A stretch of 64,000 nucleotides of DNA from ZC4RG30 sp046047615 (GCA_046047615.1 JBJOHO010000067.1:1-64000); one strand, 5' to 3'. Positions 37,867-49,826 are shown, numbered from the stretch's first letter. The notes: generated from the letters alone by a model not told the origin. Made by a program: numbers and translations.

Positions 37867-38580
37867 TCAGGTGGCGTGTCCCAAACTTGTGATCTCTTCG
37901 CCGCGGCAGGCCAGCCATTGCGATGGTGGAACGGCGCCCTGCGCGTCGCGGCGCGGCGCCGTCGCCAGGCGGCAGACGAGCGCGACCAGCGCGTTGGCCT
38001 TGGCGACCGCGGCAGGGTCGGGCGCGATGCAATGTACGGTGATGCCCAGCGCCGCAGCCTCGGCAGCGAACGCGCTGCTGAAGCGCAGCACGCCGGCCTT
38101 GGCGGCCGCGAACACCGGCTGCTCCGCGGGCGCCATGCCGAGGGCATCACTGGCGGCGATGTTGATGACGATGCCGTGACGCTCCCGCAACGCCTCCAGC
38201 GCGTGGCGGGTCACCAGCAGCGTGCCGAGCAGGTTGGTGGCGACGGTACGCGACCAGTGCGACAGGATCGGCTCCAGCGACACCGGGCCTGCATTGTTGA
38301 CCAGCACGTCAAGACCACCGAATTCGCGGCGCGTGCGCTCGATCAGTGTCTGCACCTGGTCCTCGATCGCCACGTCGCAGCGGTGGGCCAGCGCCAGGCC
38401 GCCACCGTCGCGGATGCCGGCGGCCACCTGGCCGGCAAGCGCGAAGTCGATGTCAGCAACGACCACGCGCAGCCCGGCGGCCGCCAACGCGCGCGCCATC
38501 ACCGCGCCGGCGCCACTGCCCCCTCCGGTGACGATCGCCACGCGGCGGCCGGCGGCGGAAGGTGGTGGAGGTTCAGTCAT
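37867..38580 (-). CDS. SDR-fold protein lacking the catalytic tyrosine
   Basis: This 237-residue SDR fold has an intact nucleotide motif (IVTGGGSGAGAVMA) and NNAG (VLVNNAGPVSLEP). In the active site the Ser and Lys are present (INIAASDALG, FAAAKAG), but the usual Tyr of YxxxK is Phe (PVFAAAKAG). Either the enzyme is inactive as an oxidoreductase, uses another acid, or serves as a binding or regulatory protein. The start overlaps the end of the hybrid kinase gene by eight bases. The hydroxy-acid dehydrogenase gene follows directly. Confidence 0.85.
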   Translation of the reverse strand: MTEPPPPSAAGRRVAIVTGGGSGAGAVMARALAAAGLRVVVADIDFALAGQVAAGIRDGGGLALAHRCDVAIEDQVQTLIERTRREFGGLDVLVNNAGPVSLEPILSHWSRTVATNLLGTLLVTRHALEALRERHGIVINIAASDALGMAPAEQPVFAAAKAGVLRFSSAFAAEAAALGITVHCIAPDPAAVAKANALVALVCRLATAPRRDAQGAVPPSQWLACRGEEITSLGHAT

Positions 38581-40825
38581 CGCGGGCGCGTCCCTGCAGC
38601 AGGATGGTCAGCAGGGACTCTACCGAATATGGCTTGGCAAGGACGGGCAATCCCTGCCACTCCTCACCCGCACCGGCGAAACCACTGGCCAGGATCACGC
38701 GCAGCTGTGGGAACTCGCCGGCAAGGACCGTGGCCAGGGCCCGTCCGTCCAGGCTGCCGGGCATCACGATGTCGGTGAGCACGGCATCAAAGCTGCTGCC
38801 CCCCCGCAGCAGCGCCAGCGCCTCATCCGCATTGCGCGTCAGCGTCACCTGCAGGCCGCTGCTGCGCAGGGCCGTGCAGACGACATCCGCGGCCAGCGCA
38901 TCGTCCTCCACGAACAGCAGCCGCAGACCGCGGCTGCTCGCCGCGGCAGCGGTGGCGCGCGGCACGCCCGGTGCCGCAGTCGCGTCGTTCGGCGGAAGGT
39001 CCCGCGGCAACCACAGCCGCACGGTGGTGCCGGCGCCGGGTCGACTGGCCACCTCGATGCGTCCGCCGGACTGCTCGACCAGATCCTTCACCTGCACCAG
39101 ACCCAGGCCCGTGCCCTGCCCGACCGGCTTGGTCGTGAAAAACGGCTCGAACAGACGGGGCAGGTCGGCCGGATCAATGCCCGCGCCGCTGTCCGCGACC
39201 TCGACACAGACGCTGTCGCCGCTGCCGGCGGATTCGTTGCGTGCACGGATGCGCAGCTCGCCCTCCGGCCCCATGGCATCGCGGGCATTGAGAACGAGAT
39301 TGAGCAAGGCAACCTCAAACTGGTCGGGGTCGGTCTGGAAGGCCCAGAGGTCGGCCGGAACCTGCAGCGCCAGGTGGATGCCGGGAGGCAGGGCCGTGGA
39401 CAACAGGGCCTCGAGCGCCGGCACCTGCTCCCGCAGGTCGACGGGCTGCAGGTTCAAGGGCCCACTGCGCCCGAGCCCGAGCAGCCGCTGCACCAGTGCC
39501 GCGGCGCGCTTCACCGCACGCTGGCCCGACTCGATGTAGGGCCGCGAGCGCGCGTCCGGTCCCTGTGCCTGCAACAGGTGCAGGCCGGTCCCCAGGGTCT
39601 GCAGCAGGTTGTTGAAGTCGTGGGCAACCCCGGCGGCCAGGCGACCGATGGCCTCCAGCCGCTGGCCCTGCGCCAGCTTGCGCTGCGCACGCTCGGTGCT
39701 GGCCACGGCCTCGGCCACCTGCCGCTGCATGGCCTCGTTCGAGTTGCGGATGCGCTCGCCCGCGCGCGCCAGGGCCACGCCCACCTCGCGGATCTCGGGG
39801 ATGCCGGAGGCGGGCGCGCGGACCGCGTGGCCGCCCTCGAGATCCGCGGCGGCTGCGCGCAGTGCTTCAATGGGCCGCACCACATGCCGGGCCACGGCCA
39901 CGGCGAGAAAGATGGACACCGCGAGCAGCAGGGCGGCGACGGCGCTGCCATGCAGCGCAGCGCTGCGGGTATCGGCCTCAAGCACGGCCGTGGGCACGGC
40001 CAGGCGGTAGCTCATGCCAAAGCGCGACTGGGTACTGAAGAACACCAGGGTGGGTTCGCCGCGGCGGTTGCTGCTGCGGAAATACCCCTCGCCCTCGGCG
40101 CGCACCTGCTCAAGCACACGCGGATTGGCACGCGCGCCGACGTAGCGCTGTGGATCGGGCGACCAGGCCAATATCGTGCCCTGCCGGTTGACGATCGAGG
40201 CCGCCCAGCCTTCGGGGAGCTGCTGGCTGTCGAGCAGCATCTGCATCTCGGCGGGCAACATGCCCATCGACACGTTGAACAGCTGGCCGTTGATCTCGAC
40301 GGGCGTGGTGAACACCATCTGGCGTTGGCGCGTCTTGCCCCCCACGAACAGGTCGGACAGTTGCACCCCCCGCTCGCTGAAGGCCGCGAAGCTGGCCATC
40401 TTCTGGGGGCGGCCATTGTTGGTGGCGCCCGGCACGGTGGAAAAGTAGATGCCGTCGCGGCCCAGGATCGCCACCGGCGCGCTCGAGCCTTGCAGGGCGC
40501 TGCGTGCCAGCTCGGCAAAGCCCTCGAAGTCGTGGTCCTGAAGCTGGGGCGCCGCCGCCAGCACCTGCACGATCGAGGCACGACGCTCGAGTTCGCGGTC
40601 CACCACCATGGCCAGCGCACGGGTGGTGTCGAGCAGGCGCTCCTCGACCGTGGCGCGGCTGCGCGCGATGTTGGCGGCGATGATCCAGAACGCCGCCGCG
40701 ATGGCCGGCAACAGGATGGCAAGGGTGAACAGCACCACCCTCATGCGCAACGACAGCCGCACCGCCAGGCGGCGGTGCGGCGCGTTGTCGGCCCAGCTGG
40801 CCGGTGCCGCGTCAGTCGACGGCAC
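38573..40825 (-). CDS. Membrane hybrid histidine kinase (periplasmic sensor-HAMP-HisKA-HATPase-REC)
   Basis: This 750-residue inner-membrane kinase has TM1 at about 29-51 and a periplasmic Cache-like sensor (about 55-285; DGIYFSTVPG, GWAASIVNRQGTILAWSPD). TM2 lies at about 293-314, then a HAMP region. HisKA carries His402 (VAHDFNNLLQ). The ATPase has N-box NLVLNARDAMG and G-boxes DSGAGIDP and GTGLGLVQV. A C-terminal receiver holds Asp685 (AVLTDIVMPG). GTG at 40825 overlaps the M16 protease end by 14 bases. No separate response regulator is next to it, so the output may be distant. Confidence 0.92.
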   Translation of the reverse strand: MPSTDAAPASWADNAPHRRLAVRLSLRMRVVLFTLAILLPAIAAAFWIIAANIARSRATVEERLLDTTRALAMVVDRELERRASIVQVLAAAPQLQDHDFEGFAELARSALQGSSAPVAILGRDGIYFSTVPGATNNGRPQKMASFAAFSERGVQLSDLFVGGKTRQRQMVFTTPVEINGQLFNVSMGMLPAEMQMLLDSQQLPEGWAASIVNRQGTILAWSPDPQRYVGARANPRVLEQVRAEGEGYFRSSNRRGEPTLVFFSTQSRFGMSYRLAVPTAVLEADTRSAALHGSAVAALLLAVSIFLAVAVARHVVRPIEALRAAAADLEGGHAVRAPASGIPEIREVGVALARAGERIRNSNEAMQRQVAEAVASTERAQRKLAQGQRLEAIGRLAAGVAHDFNNLLQTLGTGLHLLQAQGPDARSRPYIESGQRAVKRAAALVQRLLGLGRSGPLNLQPVDLREQVPALEALLSTALPPGIHLALQVPADLWAFQTDPDQFEVALLNLVLNARDAMGPEGELRIRARNESAGSGDSVCVEVADSGAGIDPADLPRLFEPFFTTKPVGQGTGLGLVQVKDLVEQSGGRIEVASRPGAGTTVRLWLPRDLPPNDATAAPGVPRATAAAASSRGLRLLFVEDDALAADVVCTALRSSGLQVTLTRNADEALALLRGGSSFDAVLTDIVMPGSLDGRALATVLAGEFPQLRVILASGFAGAGEEWQGLPVLAKPYSVESLLTILLQGRARDD

Positions 40826-43601
40826 GGTCCTCGACCGGCGCCAGCCCCGTGGCCTTCAGCGGCTCGGCGATCTTGGCCTTGTCACCCACCGCCACCACGA
40901 CCATGCGCTGTGGCTGCAGCTGCGCCTTGGCAACGCGCTGAACGTCGTCGGCACTGACGGCCTGGATCTGCGCCGGCAGGCGGTTGTAGTAGTCCAGCGG
41001 CAGCTCGTGCACGAACAGCTGGCCGCTGCTGCCGGCCGCCGCGGACACGGTCTCGAACAGGCCCGGCAGCGAGCGCGCGAAGGAATCCTTGGACAGCGCG
41101 AGCTCCTCGGCGGTGACCGGCGCGTCCCGCAGGCCGTGGATCTCCTTGAAGATCTCCTGAACCGCAGGGCCGGTGACGTCGGTGCGCACGCTGGTGCCGA
41201 CCACGAACGGACCCGGCGCCCGGCGATAGCCGAAACCACTGCTGGCACCGTAGGTGTAGCCGTTGCGCTCGCGCAGGTTGAGGTTGATGCGGCTGGAGAA
41301 CAGCCCGCCCAGCGTACCGTTCATGACCTCGATGGCAACGTAGTCCGGCGAGCTGCGGGCCACGCCCACCGCGCCGGCACGCAGCGCCGTCTGCGGCGAA
41401 CCGGGACGGTCGACCACGAGGATGCGGCCGGTCTCGGCCTGCGCCACTGCCGGCGGCGCCGGCCGGGCCGCATCGCCCTTCCAGTCGCCGAAGTGCTTGG
41501 TGGCCAGCGCGCGCAGCTGCGCCTCGGTCAGGTCGCCGGCCACCACCAGCGCGGCATTGCGCGGCTGGTAGCCGGCCTGCCAGAAGGCCTGCAGGTCCTC
41601 GCGGCGCAGCCCGCGCACCGCGGCGGCGGTGCCCAGCTCCGTGTAGCCATAGGGATGGGCACTGCCGTACAGCGCCTGGTTGAACACCCGCTGGGCGAGC
41701 GCGTTCGGGTTGTCCTTCTGCTGCATCAGCTGCGTGAGGCGGCTGCTGCGCACGCGCTCGATCTCGTCCGCCGGGAAGGATGGACGGCGCACCACGTCGG
41801 CAAGCAGGTCGAAGGCCGTATCGGCGTTGGCCGACAGCGTGTAGAGACTCGCCTGGGAATAATCGACCGTCGAGCCGGCGCCCAGCGAGGCGCCCAGCGC
41901 GGCGATGTCCTCGGCCAGCTTGCGGCTGTCACGGGTGGTCGTGCCCTCGTCGAGCATGTCGGCGGTGAACGAGGCCAGGCCCGGACGTTCCACCGGGTTG
42001 CGGTCGCTGCCGGCCAGCACCACCAGCTGCGCTGCGACCACCGGCAGGCGACGCTGCTCGAGGTGCAGCACGGTCAGGCCATTGGGCAGCGTGAAACGCC
42101 GCGGCGCGGGCAGTGCCAGTTTGCCGGGCGTGCCCGCCTTCGGCGCCTGGTAGCGCCAGTCTTCGGCAGCCGCGACACGCAGGCCGGTGGCCGGCTTGTC
42201 TTCGGCGGCGCCGGCATCGGCGCTGCGCGGCGGATCGGTGATGACCTTCTCGCCTGGCACGGCGTGCACGACCGCGCGCGCGTCGGCCTTCAGCACATCG
42301 CGGGCCAGCGTGTGCACCGAAGCCACGCTGGCGTTCTGGTAGCGCGCCATGTCGGCGGCGATGAAATCGGGCTGCTGCCGGAAGAACAGGTAGTGGTTGA
42401 GGCGGTCGGCGACGCCGCCGACCGTCTCGAGGCTGCGCAGCATGGCGGTGAGCCGGCCATTGCGCGCCCGGTCGACCTCGGCCTGCGTGGGTCCTTCGGC
42501 CAGCAGCTTGCGCAGTTCCTCGTCGATGACCTGCTCCAGCTGCTCGGGCTTCACTCCCGGGCGCGCGGTGGCCTCGATGGCAAACACCGAGCCCAGCAGC
42601 AGGGAGTCCTGGGTGGCCTGCACGCTCTGCGCGATCTGCAGCTCGTGGACCAGACGGCGATAGAGGCGGCTGCTCTTGTCGCCGGCCAGCAGGTCGGCGA
42701 GCAGGTCGGCCTCGGCATCACCCGCCGCATAGGCCGCGGGCGAGAACCAGCCGATCGTGACGCGCGGCAGCTCGATGCGGTCGGTCACCACCTTGCGCTG
42801 CTCGCCCTTGAGCACGGGCCGGTCCACCTGCGGACGGGGCACCGGGTCACCGGCCTTGATCGAGCCGAAGTACTTGGCGACCAGCGCCTTCACGGCGGCC
42901 TTGTCGATGTCGCCGACGATGGCAAGGCTGGCGTTGTTCGGCGCGTAGTATTGGCTGAAGAACTCCTGCACGTCGGCCAGGCGCGCCGCCTCGATGTCGG
43001 CGTGCGAACCGATCACCACGCCATGGTAGGGGTGTCCCTTCGGGAACAGCGTCTGGTAGAAGGCCTCGTCGACCAGTCCGTAAGGCCGGCCCTCGGTGCT
43101 CTGGCGACGCTCGTTGCGCACCACGTCGCGCTGGTTGGCCAGGGACTTGGCGTCGAGCTTGTCGAGCAGGAAACCCATGCGGTCGCTCTCGAGCCACAGC
43201 GCGAGCTCGAGCTTGTCGGTCGGCACCGTCTCGTAATAGTTGGTGCGGTCGAAGCTGGTGCTGCCATTGATCAGCGTGGCACCGGCGCCCTCGAGCAGCT
43301 TGAAGAACTGGTCCTCCGGCACGTGCTTGGAGGACTGGAACATCATGTGCTCGAAGAGGTGCGCGAAGCCCGTGCGGCCGGGCTTTTCGTGCGCGGGACC
43401 GACGTGGTACCAGAGGTTGACCGCCACCAGCGGCAGGCGCTTGTCCTCTGCCAGGATGACCGTCAGCCCGTTGGGCAGCGTGTAGGTCTCCACGCCCAGT
43501 TGCGGGGGCTTGACCTGCAGCGGCTGCGCCGCGGTGGCAGCCGGCAGCAGCAGGACGACGACGAAGGCGGTGAACGCCGTGACAAACCAGCGACGCAACA
43601 T
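40812..43601 (-). CDS. M16 family zinc metalloprotease (two M16 units)
   Basis: This 929-residue exported pitrilysin-like protease has a signal peptide (FVTAFTAFVVVLLLPAATAAQ). The first M16 unit carries the inverted zinc motif H81-L-F-E84-H85 (GFAHLFEHMMFQ), with a downstream acidic helix. A second unit (from about 490, LPNGLTVLHLEQRRLPVVAA) lacks HxxEH, as is normal for the non-catalytic half of clam-shell proteases. ATG at 43601 is chosen because the signal peptide starts there. It is the first gene of a run with the hybrid kinase, the tyrosine-less SDR and the hydroxy-acid dehydrogenase. Confidence 0.94.
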   Translation of the reverse strand: MLRRWFVTAFTAFVVVLLLPAATAAQPLQVKPPQLGVETYTLPNGLTVILAEDKRLPLVAVNLWYHVGPAHEKPGRTGFAHLFEHMMFQSSKHVPEDQFFKLLEGAGATLINGSTSFDRTNYYETVPTDKLELALWLESDRMGFLLDKLDAKSLANQRDVVRNERRQSTEGRPYGLVDEAFYQTLFPKGHPYHGVVIGSHADIEAARLADVQEFFSQYYAPNNASLAIVGDIDKAAVKALVAKYFGSIKAGDPVPRPQVDRPVLKGEQRKVVTDRIELPRVTIGWFSPAAYAAGDAEADLLADLLAGDKSSRLYRRLVHELQIAQSVQATQDSLLLGSVFAIEATARPGVKPEQLEQVIDEELRKLLAEGPTQAEVDRARNGRLTAMLRSLETVGGVADRLNHYLFFRQQPDFIAADMARYQNASVASVHTLARDVLKADARAVVHAVPGEKVITDPPRSADAGAAEDKPATGLRVAAAEDWRYQAPKAGTPGKLALPAPRRFTLPNGLTVLHLEQRRLPVVAAQLVVLAGSDRNPVERPGLASFTADMLDEGTTTRDSRKLAEDIAALGASLGAGSTVDYSQASLYTLSANADTAFDLLADVVRRPSFPADEIERVRSSRLTQLMQQKDNPNALAQRVFNQALYGSAHPYGYTELGTAAAVRGLRREDLQAFWQAGYQPRNAALVVAGDLTEAQLRALATKHFGDWKGDAARPAPPAVAQAETGRILVVDRPGSPQTALRAGAVGVARSSPDYVAIEVMNGTLGGLFSSRINLNLRERNGYTYGASSGFGYRRAPGPFVVGTSVRTDVTGPAVQEIFKEIHGLRDAPVTAEELALSKDSFARSLPGLFETVSAAAGSSGQLFVHELPLDYYNRLPAQIQAVSADDVQRVAKAQLQPQRMVVVAVGDKAKIAEPLKATGLAPVEDRAVD

Positions 43602-43725
43602 CGGTGGGAACTCCGTGTGGAAGCCGGGAGGATGCCCGGGGAAAACGCCAAGGGTAGCAGTGCCGCCGCAGCATGGCACGCCAGCCGGTTGACACCATCG
43701 GCGTGCGGCAAGGATGCTGCCGTGC

Positions 43726-44829
43726 ATGAGCGATGACCCCATCCGCTACGCGCGCCACCTGGCGCTGCCGGAGATCGGCGCATCCGGCCAGGCGCGGCTT
43801 GCCGCCGCCCGGGTACTGGTCGTCGGCTGTGGTGGCCTGGGCTCGCCGGTGGCGCTGTATCTGGCGGCGGCTGGCGTCGGCACGCTGGGCCTGCTCGACC
43901 ATGACGTGGTGGACTTGTCCAACCTGCAGCGCCAGGTGCTGTTCGACACCGCCGACATCGGCAGCCCCAAGGTCGTGGCCGCAGCACGGCGCCTGCGCGC
44001 CCTGAACCCGGGCCTCACGGTGCACGAACATCGTGAGCGGCTGGAGCGCAGCACTGCAGCGCGGCTGTTCGACGGCTACGAGCTGGTCGTCGACGGCACC
44101 GACCGGCTGGCCACGCGGTATCTGGTCAGCGACGCCTGCGTGGCACTGGGCAAGCCGCTGGTGTCCGCGGCCATCCACCGTTTCGAGGGCCAGGCCTTCA
44201 GTTACGTCCCTGGGCGGAGCCCCTGCTACCGCTGCCTGTTCCCGGACGGCGAGCGCGCGCTGGTGCCCAGCTGCGCGGAGGCGGGGGTGCTCGGTGTGCT
44301 GCCCGGCGTCATGGGCAGCTTGCAGGCCACCGAGGCGATCAAGCTGCTGTTGGGCCTGGGCACGTCCTTGGCCGGCCGCTTCCTGCTGTACGATGCGCTC
44401 GCGCTGCGCTTCCAGGAATTTCCCTTCACGCGGCGCCGGGATTGCGCGGCCTGCGGAGACCACATCGACCGCACCACGCTGCTGGCGCCTGAGGACCAGA
44501 CCATGGGCTCGATCGAACGTTGGACCCCCGCACAGGTCGCCGCGGCACTGGCCGCTGACGACGCCGGCCGCTACCTGCTGGTGGACGTGCGCGAAAGCTA
44601 CGAGTGGGAGGACAGTGGCCATGCACCGGGCGCCCTGCTGCTGCCGCTGGGTTCGCTGCCGCAGCGCCTGGCCGAACTGCCGGCCGACCGGCGTCTGGTG
44701 TTCATGTGTGCCGGCGGCGTGCGCAGCCTGCATGCCTGCCAGTTCGCCGCGGCGCAGGGCCGCGACACCGTGAACGTGGAAGGCGGCTTCTACCTGTGGG
44801 CGGTCAACCAGGCCGTCGTTCGCGATTGA
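43726..44829 (+). CDS. MoeB/ThiF-type sulfur-carrier adenylyltransferase with C-terminal rhodanese domain
   Basis: This 367-residue cytoplasmic E1-like enzyme adenylates the C-terminus of a sulfur-carrier protein (MoaD, ThiS or similar). A nucleotide-binding VVGCGGLGSPVALYL and DHDVVDLSNLQRQ lead into VVDGTDRLATRYLV. Zinc ligands are CYRC and CAAC. A rhodanese domain follows from about residue 265, with active Cys in LVFMCAGGVRS, for persulfide transfer. This is the MoeBR/MOCS3-like layout. An ATG at 43714 is an alternative start. Hsp15 overlaps its stop (TTGA). Confidence 0.93.
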   Translation: MSDDPIRYARHLALPEIGASGQARLAAARVLVVGCGGLGSPVALYLAAAGVGTLGLLDHDVVDLSNLQRQVLFDTADIGSPKVVAAARRLRALNPGLTVHEHRERLERSTAARLFDGYELVVDGTDRLATRYLVSDACVALGKPLVSAAIHRFEGQAFSYVPGRSPCYRCLFPDGERALVPSCAEAGVLGVLPGVMGSLQATEAIKLLLGLGTSLAGRFLLYDALALRFQEFPFTRRRDCAACGDHIDRTTLLAPEDQTMGSIERWTPAQVAAALAADDAGRYLLVDVRESYEWEDSGHAPGALLLPLGSLPQRLAELPADRRLVFMCAGGVRSLHACQFAAAQGRDTVNVEGGFYLWAVNQAVVRD

Positions 44830-45227
44830 GCGAAGCCGCCGACAACACCCGCCACCGCCTCGACAAGTGGCTGTGGCACACGCGCTTCTTCAAGACGCGC
44901 GGTCTGGCCAGCGACGCCGTGGCCGGTGGCCACGCCAAGGTGAACGGCGAACGCGTCAAGGCATCGCGCGAGCTGCGCGTCGGCGACCTGGTCACGGTGA
45001 CCCGTGGCGAGGAGACGGTGGTCGTGCAGGTGCTCACCCTGCCCTCGCACCGCGGGCCGGCTCCGGCAGCCCAGGCCTGCTACAGCGAAACGCCCGAAAG
45101 CGCCGCGTTGCGGCTGCGGCTGCGCGAACAGCGCAAGCTCGCGGACCAGAGCCGCCCGCGCCCGGACACGCGGCCGGACAAGCGCGACCGGCGGCTGCTC
45201 GAACAACTGCGCCGGCAGCAGGGCTGA
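44826..45227 (+). CDS. hslR: Heat shock protein 15 (S4-domain ribosome rescue factor)
   Basis: This protein of about 133 residues has an S4 RNA-binding domain (RLDKWLWHTRFFKTRGLASDAV, split as two helices; GHAKVNGERVKASRELRVGD). A basic C-terminal tail rich in Arg, Lys and Gln follows, as in Hsp15, which rescues 50S subunits carrying nascent chains. A TTG at 44826 overlapping the MoeB-rhodanese stop is taken as start, since no ATG or GTG lies before the S4 domain; it remains uncertain. It converges with the UROD/MetE-like gene four bases away. Confidence 0.88.
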   Translation: MSEAADNTRHRLDKWLWHTRFFKTRGLASDAVAGGHAKVNGERVKASRELRVGDLVTVTRGEETVVVQVLTLPSHRGPAPAAQACYSETPESAALRLRLREQRKLADQSRPRPDTRPDKRDRRLLEQLRRQQG

Positions 45228-45231
45228 GGCG

Positions 45232-46296
45232 TCAAGGCCGCTCGACGGCTTCCGGTCCGCTGTCATGCGCGAGCACCCGCGGCATGGCCTCGAGAACCGG
45301 CAGCACGGCTGACGGATCCACCCCGCAGGGCAACGAGGGCGCCGCCCAAGGCAAGGCCAGCCGCGCCAGCTGCAACTGGTCTTCGCTGACCCCACGGCCA
45401 TCGGCCGCGCGCACCACGCCCAGGTGCACCTCCAGTTCAGGCCAGTGCACCAGGTTGGCCAGCGCCTCGAAGGCCATCAGCTCGGTGAACCGCGCGGGCA
45501 CGTTCAGGTGCACCCAGACCGGGGCGTGCTCAAAGGCCGACAACGTCGCACCCACCAGCCGGCAGGCCTGGTCCAGACCGGTCACAGCCGCGGCTTGCGC
45601 CGTGAAGGCGTCGCGGCGGCAGTAGTGGAAGCCGACTTCCAGGCCGGCAACGCAGGCACGCGACAACGTGGCATACCCGTGCAGCACCCGCTGCGGCAGG
45701 CTGCGCCGCGAGGCGATGTCGCGGGCCCGCGTTTCCCAGACGCGCAGCTCGCCGCTGGCCGAGAATTGCAGCGTGACCCGGTCGGCCGGCAGACGCGCCA
45801 GCAGGAACGTGAGCTCTGCGGCAATGGCCTGCTCCAGCTTCAGCAGCAGGGCGTCGATGGCCTCCGCTTCGAGCCCGGCCAGATCGGGCCCGCCGGGCGC
45901 GAGCAGCAGGGTGCAGGGCGTGGGCCAGCCCAGCACGCAGCGCATGCCCCCGGGCAGCATGGCGTCCGCGTCGACCGCGTCGCGGAACGCCGCGTAAAAC
46001 CGCACGCCGGCCTGCGAAGGCGTCCACGTCGGCACCGCGGCATCGGCCGCTGCCGCAGCTTGGAGCACGGCATCACGCCAGGCACGCCAGCCGGGAGACT
46101 CGCCGTGGATGTCCTGACCGGCAGGCATGAAACGCAGGGCGCGCCCCGCCAGGGGCGAGGCTTCGACCGGGTGCAGGGCACCCACGGGAGCGGTGCCCGG
46201 GCCGTCAACATAGACCACCGGCTCGCGGCGCAGGATCTCCTCGGGGATGAGGGCAGCAGGCTCCAGGCCCGTCAGCAGGTCACAGGCCTGGCACAT
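45232..46296 (-). CDS. Uncharacterised protein, possibly UROD/MetE-like TIM barrel
   Basis: This 354-residue protein has no clear match by eye. Features recall the UROD/MetE-like superfamily: LGWPTPCTLLL, a strand RVTLQFSASGELRVWE and GLEVGFHYCRRD with an HxC pair (His224, Cys226) like the zinc-binding HxC of cobalamin-independent methionine synthase. A late PCG (Cys324) could supply another ligand. It begins four bases after folD and closes the methyl-cycle operon, which supports a folate- or methyl-related role. Alternatively it is a diverged non-catalytic relative. Confidence 0.6.
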   Translation of the reverse strand: MCQACDLLTGLEPAALIPEEILRREPVVYVDGPGTAPVGALHPVEASPLAGRALRFMPAGQDIHGESPGWRAWRDAVLQAAAAADAAVPTWTPSQAGVRFYAAFRDAVDADAMLPGGMRCVLGWPTPCTLLLAPGGPDLAGLEAEAIDALLLKLEQAIAAELTFLLARLPADRVTLQFSASGELRVWETRARDIASRRSLPQRVLHGYATLSRACVAGLEVGFHYCRRDAFTAQAAAVTGLDQACRLVGATLSAFEHAPVWVHLNVPARFTELMAFEALANLVHWPELEVHLGVVRAADGRGVSEDQLQLARLALPWAAPSLPCGVDPSAVLPVLEAMPRVLAHDSGPEAVERP

Positions 46297-46300
46297 GGTC

Positions 46301-47167
46301 TCAGGCCCGCGCGGCCTGCAAGGACCTCTCCGCCGAAACGATGGTGTTGTGCAGCAGCATGGTGATGGTCATGGGACCGACGCCGCCCGGCACCGGCGTG
46401 ATCATCGAGGCCTTGCGGCTGACGCCTTCGAAGTCCACGTCGCCGACGATGCGACCATCCGGCAGGCGGTTGATGCCGACATCGATGACGACGACGCCGG
46501 TCTTGACCATCTGCGGGATGATGAGGCCCGGGACGCCGGCGGCCACCACCAGGATGTCGGCCAGCAGCGTGAACTGCGTCAGGTCGCGGGTCTTCTTGTG
46601 GCAGATGGCGACGGTCGCATCCTGCTGCATGAGCATCAGCGCCATCGGCTTGCCGACGATGTTGCTCGCGCCGACGACCACGACGTTGCGCCCTTCGATC
46701 TCCACGCCCTCGTGCTCCAGCAGCTTCTGCACGCCGTAAGGCGTGCAGGGCGGGAACACCGTATTGCCGGTGATGAGGCCACCGACGTTGTAGAGGTGGA
46801 AGCCGTCGACGTCCTTGTCCGGCGCGATGCGCTCGAGCACCAACCCGACGCGGATCTGCGGCGGCAGCGGCAACTGCACCAGGATGCCATGGACGCGCGG
46901 ATCTGCGTTCAGCGCGTCGATGCGGTCCAGCAGCTCGGACTCCGGCGTGTCGGCCGGCAGGTGGTGGAGTTCCGAGTGGATGCCGGTGTCACGGCACGCG
47001 GTGATCTTGTTGCGGACATAGACCTGCGAGGCAGGGTTGTCGCCAACAAGGATCACTGCGATGCCGGGCACCACTCCATGGTCGGCCTGCAGGGCCTGCA
47101 CACGCGCCGCATATTCGGCGCGCAGCTTCCTGGCGACGGCCTTGCCGTCGATGATGTGTGCGGTCAT
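46301..47167 (-). CDS. folD: Methylenetetrahydrofolate dehydrogenase/cyclohydrolase
   Basis: This 288-residue cytoplasmic bifunctional enzyme interconverts 5,10-methylene-, methenyl- and 10-formyl-THF. Clear FolD signatures are present: VYVRNKITACRDTGI (catalytic Lys), GILVQLPLPP, DKDVDGFH, PCTPYGVQKLLEHEG, VVVGASNIVGKPMALML and TPVPGGVGPMTI. The length is standard. It lies 15 bases after ahcY in the methyl-cycle operon, linking one-carbon units to methionine and SAM. Confidence 0.97.
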   Translation of the reverse strand: MTAHIIDGKAVARKLRAEYAARVQALQADHGVVPGIAVILVGDNPASQVYVRNKITACRDTGIHSELHHLPADTPESELLDRIDALNADPRVHGILVQLPLPPQIRVGLVLERIAPDKDVDGFHLYNVGGLITGNTVFPPCTPYGVQKLLEHEGVEIEGRNVVVVGASNIVGKPMALMLMQQDATVAICHKKTRDLTQFTLLADILVVAAGVPGLIIPQMVKTGVVVIDVGINRLPDGRIVGDVDFEGVSRKASMITPVPGGVGPMTITMLLHNTIVSAERSLQAARA

Positions 47168-47182
47168 GGGCGTGCCTGCCGG

Positions 47183-48583
<1,401 letters not shown>

Positions 48584-48611
48584 GTCAGCAATGCTCCTGG
48601 TGCGCCGTGTG

Positions 48612-49784
<1,173 letters not shown>

Positions 49785-49826
49785 GGGTGGCTGTTCCTGG
49801 CGTGTTCCGTCGGTGGATTGTAGCGG

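Noticed and set aside
40608..43736. A 1042-codon plus-strand frame opposite the M16 protease
   Set aside because: Same cause: a His/Arg/Gly/Gln-rich translation with no family features, while the minus strand carries an HxxEH protease.
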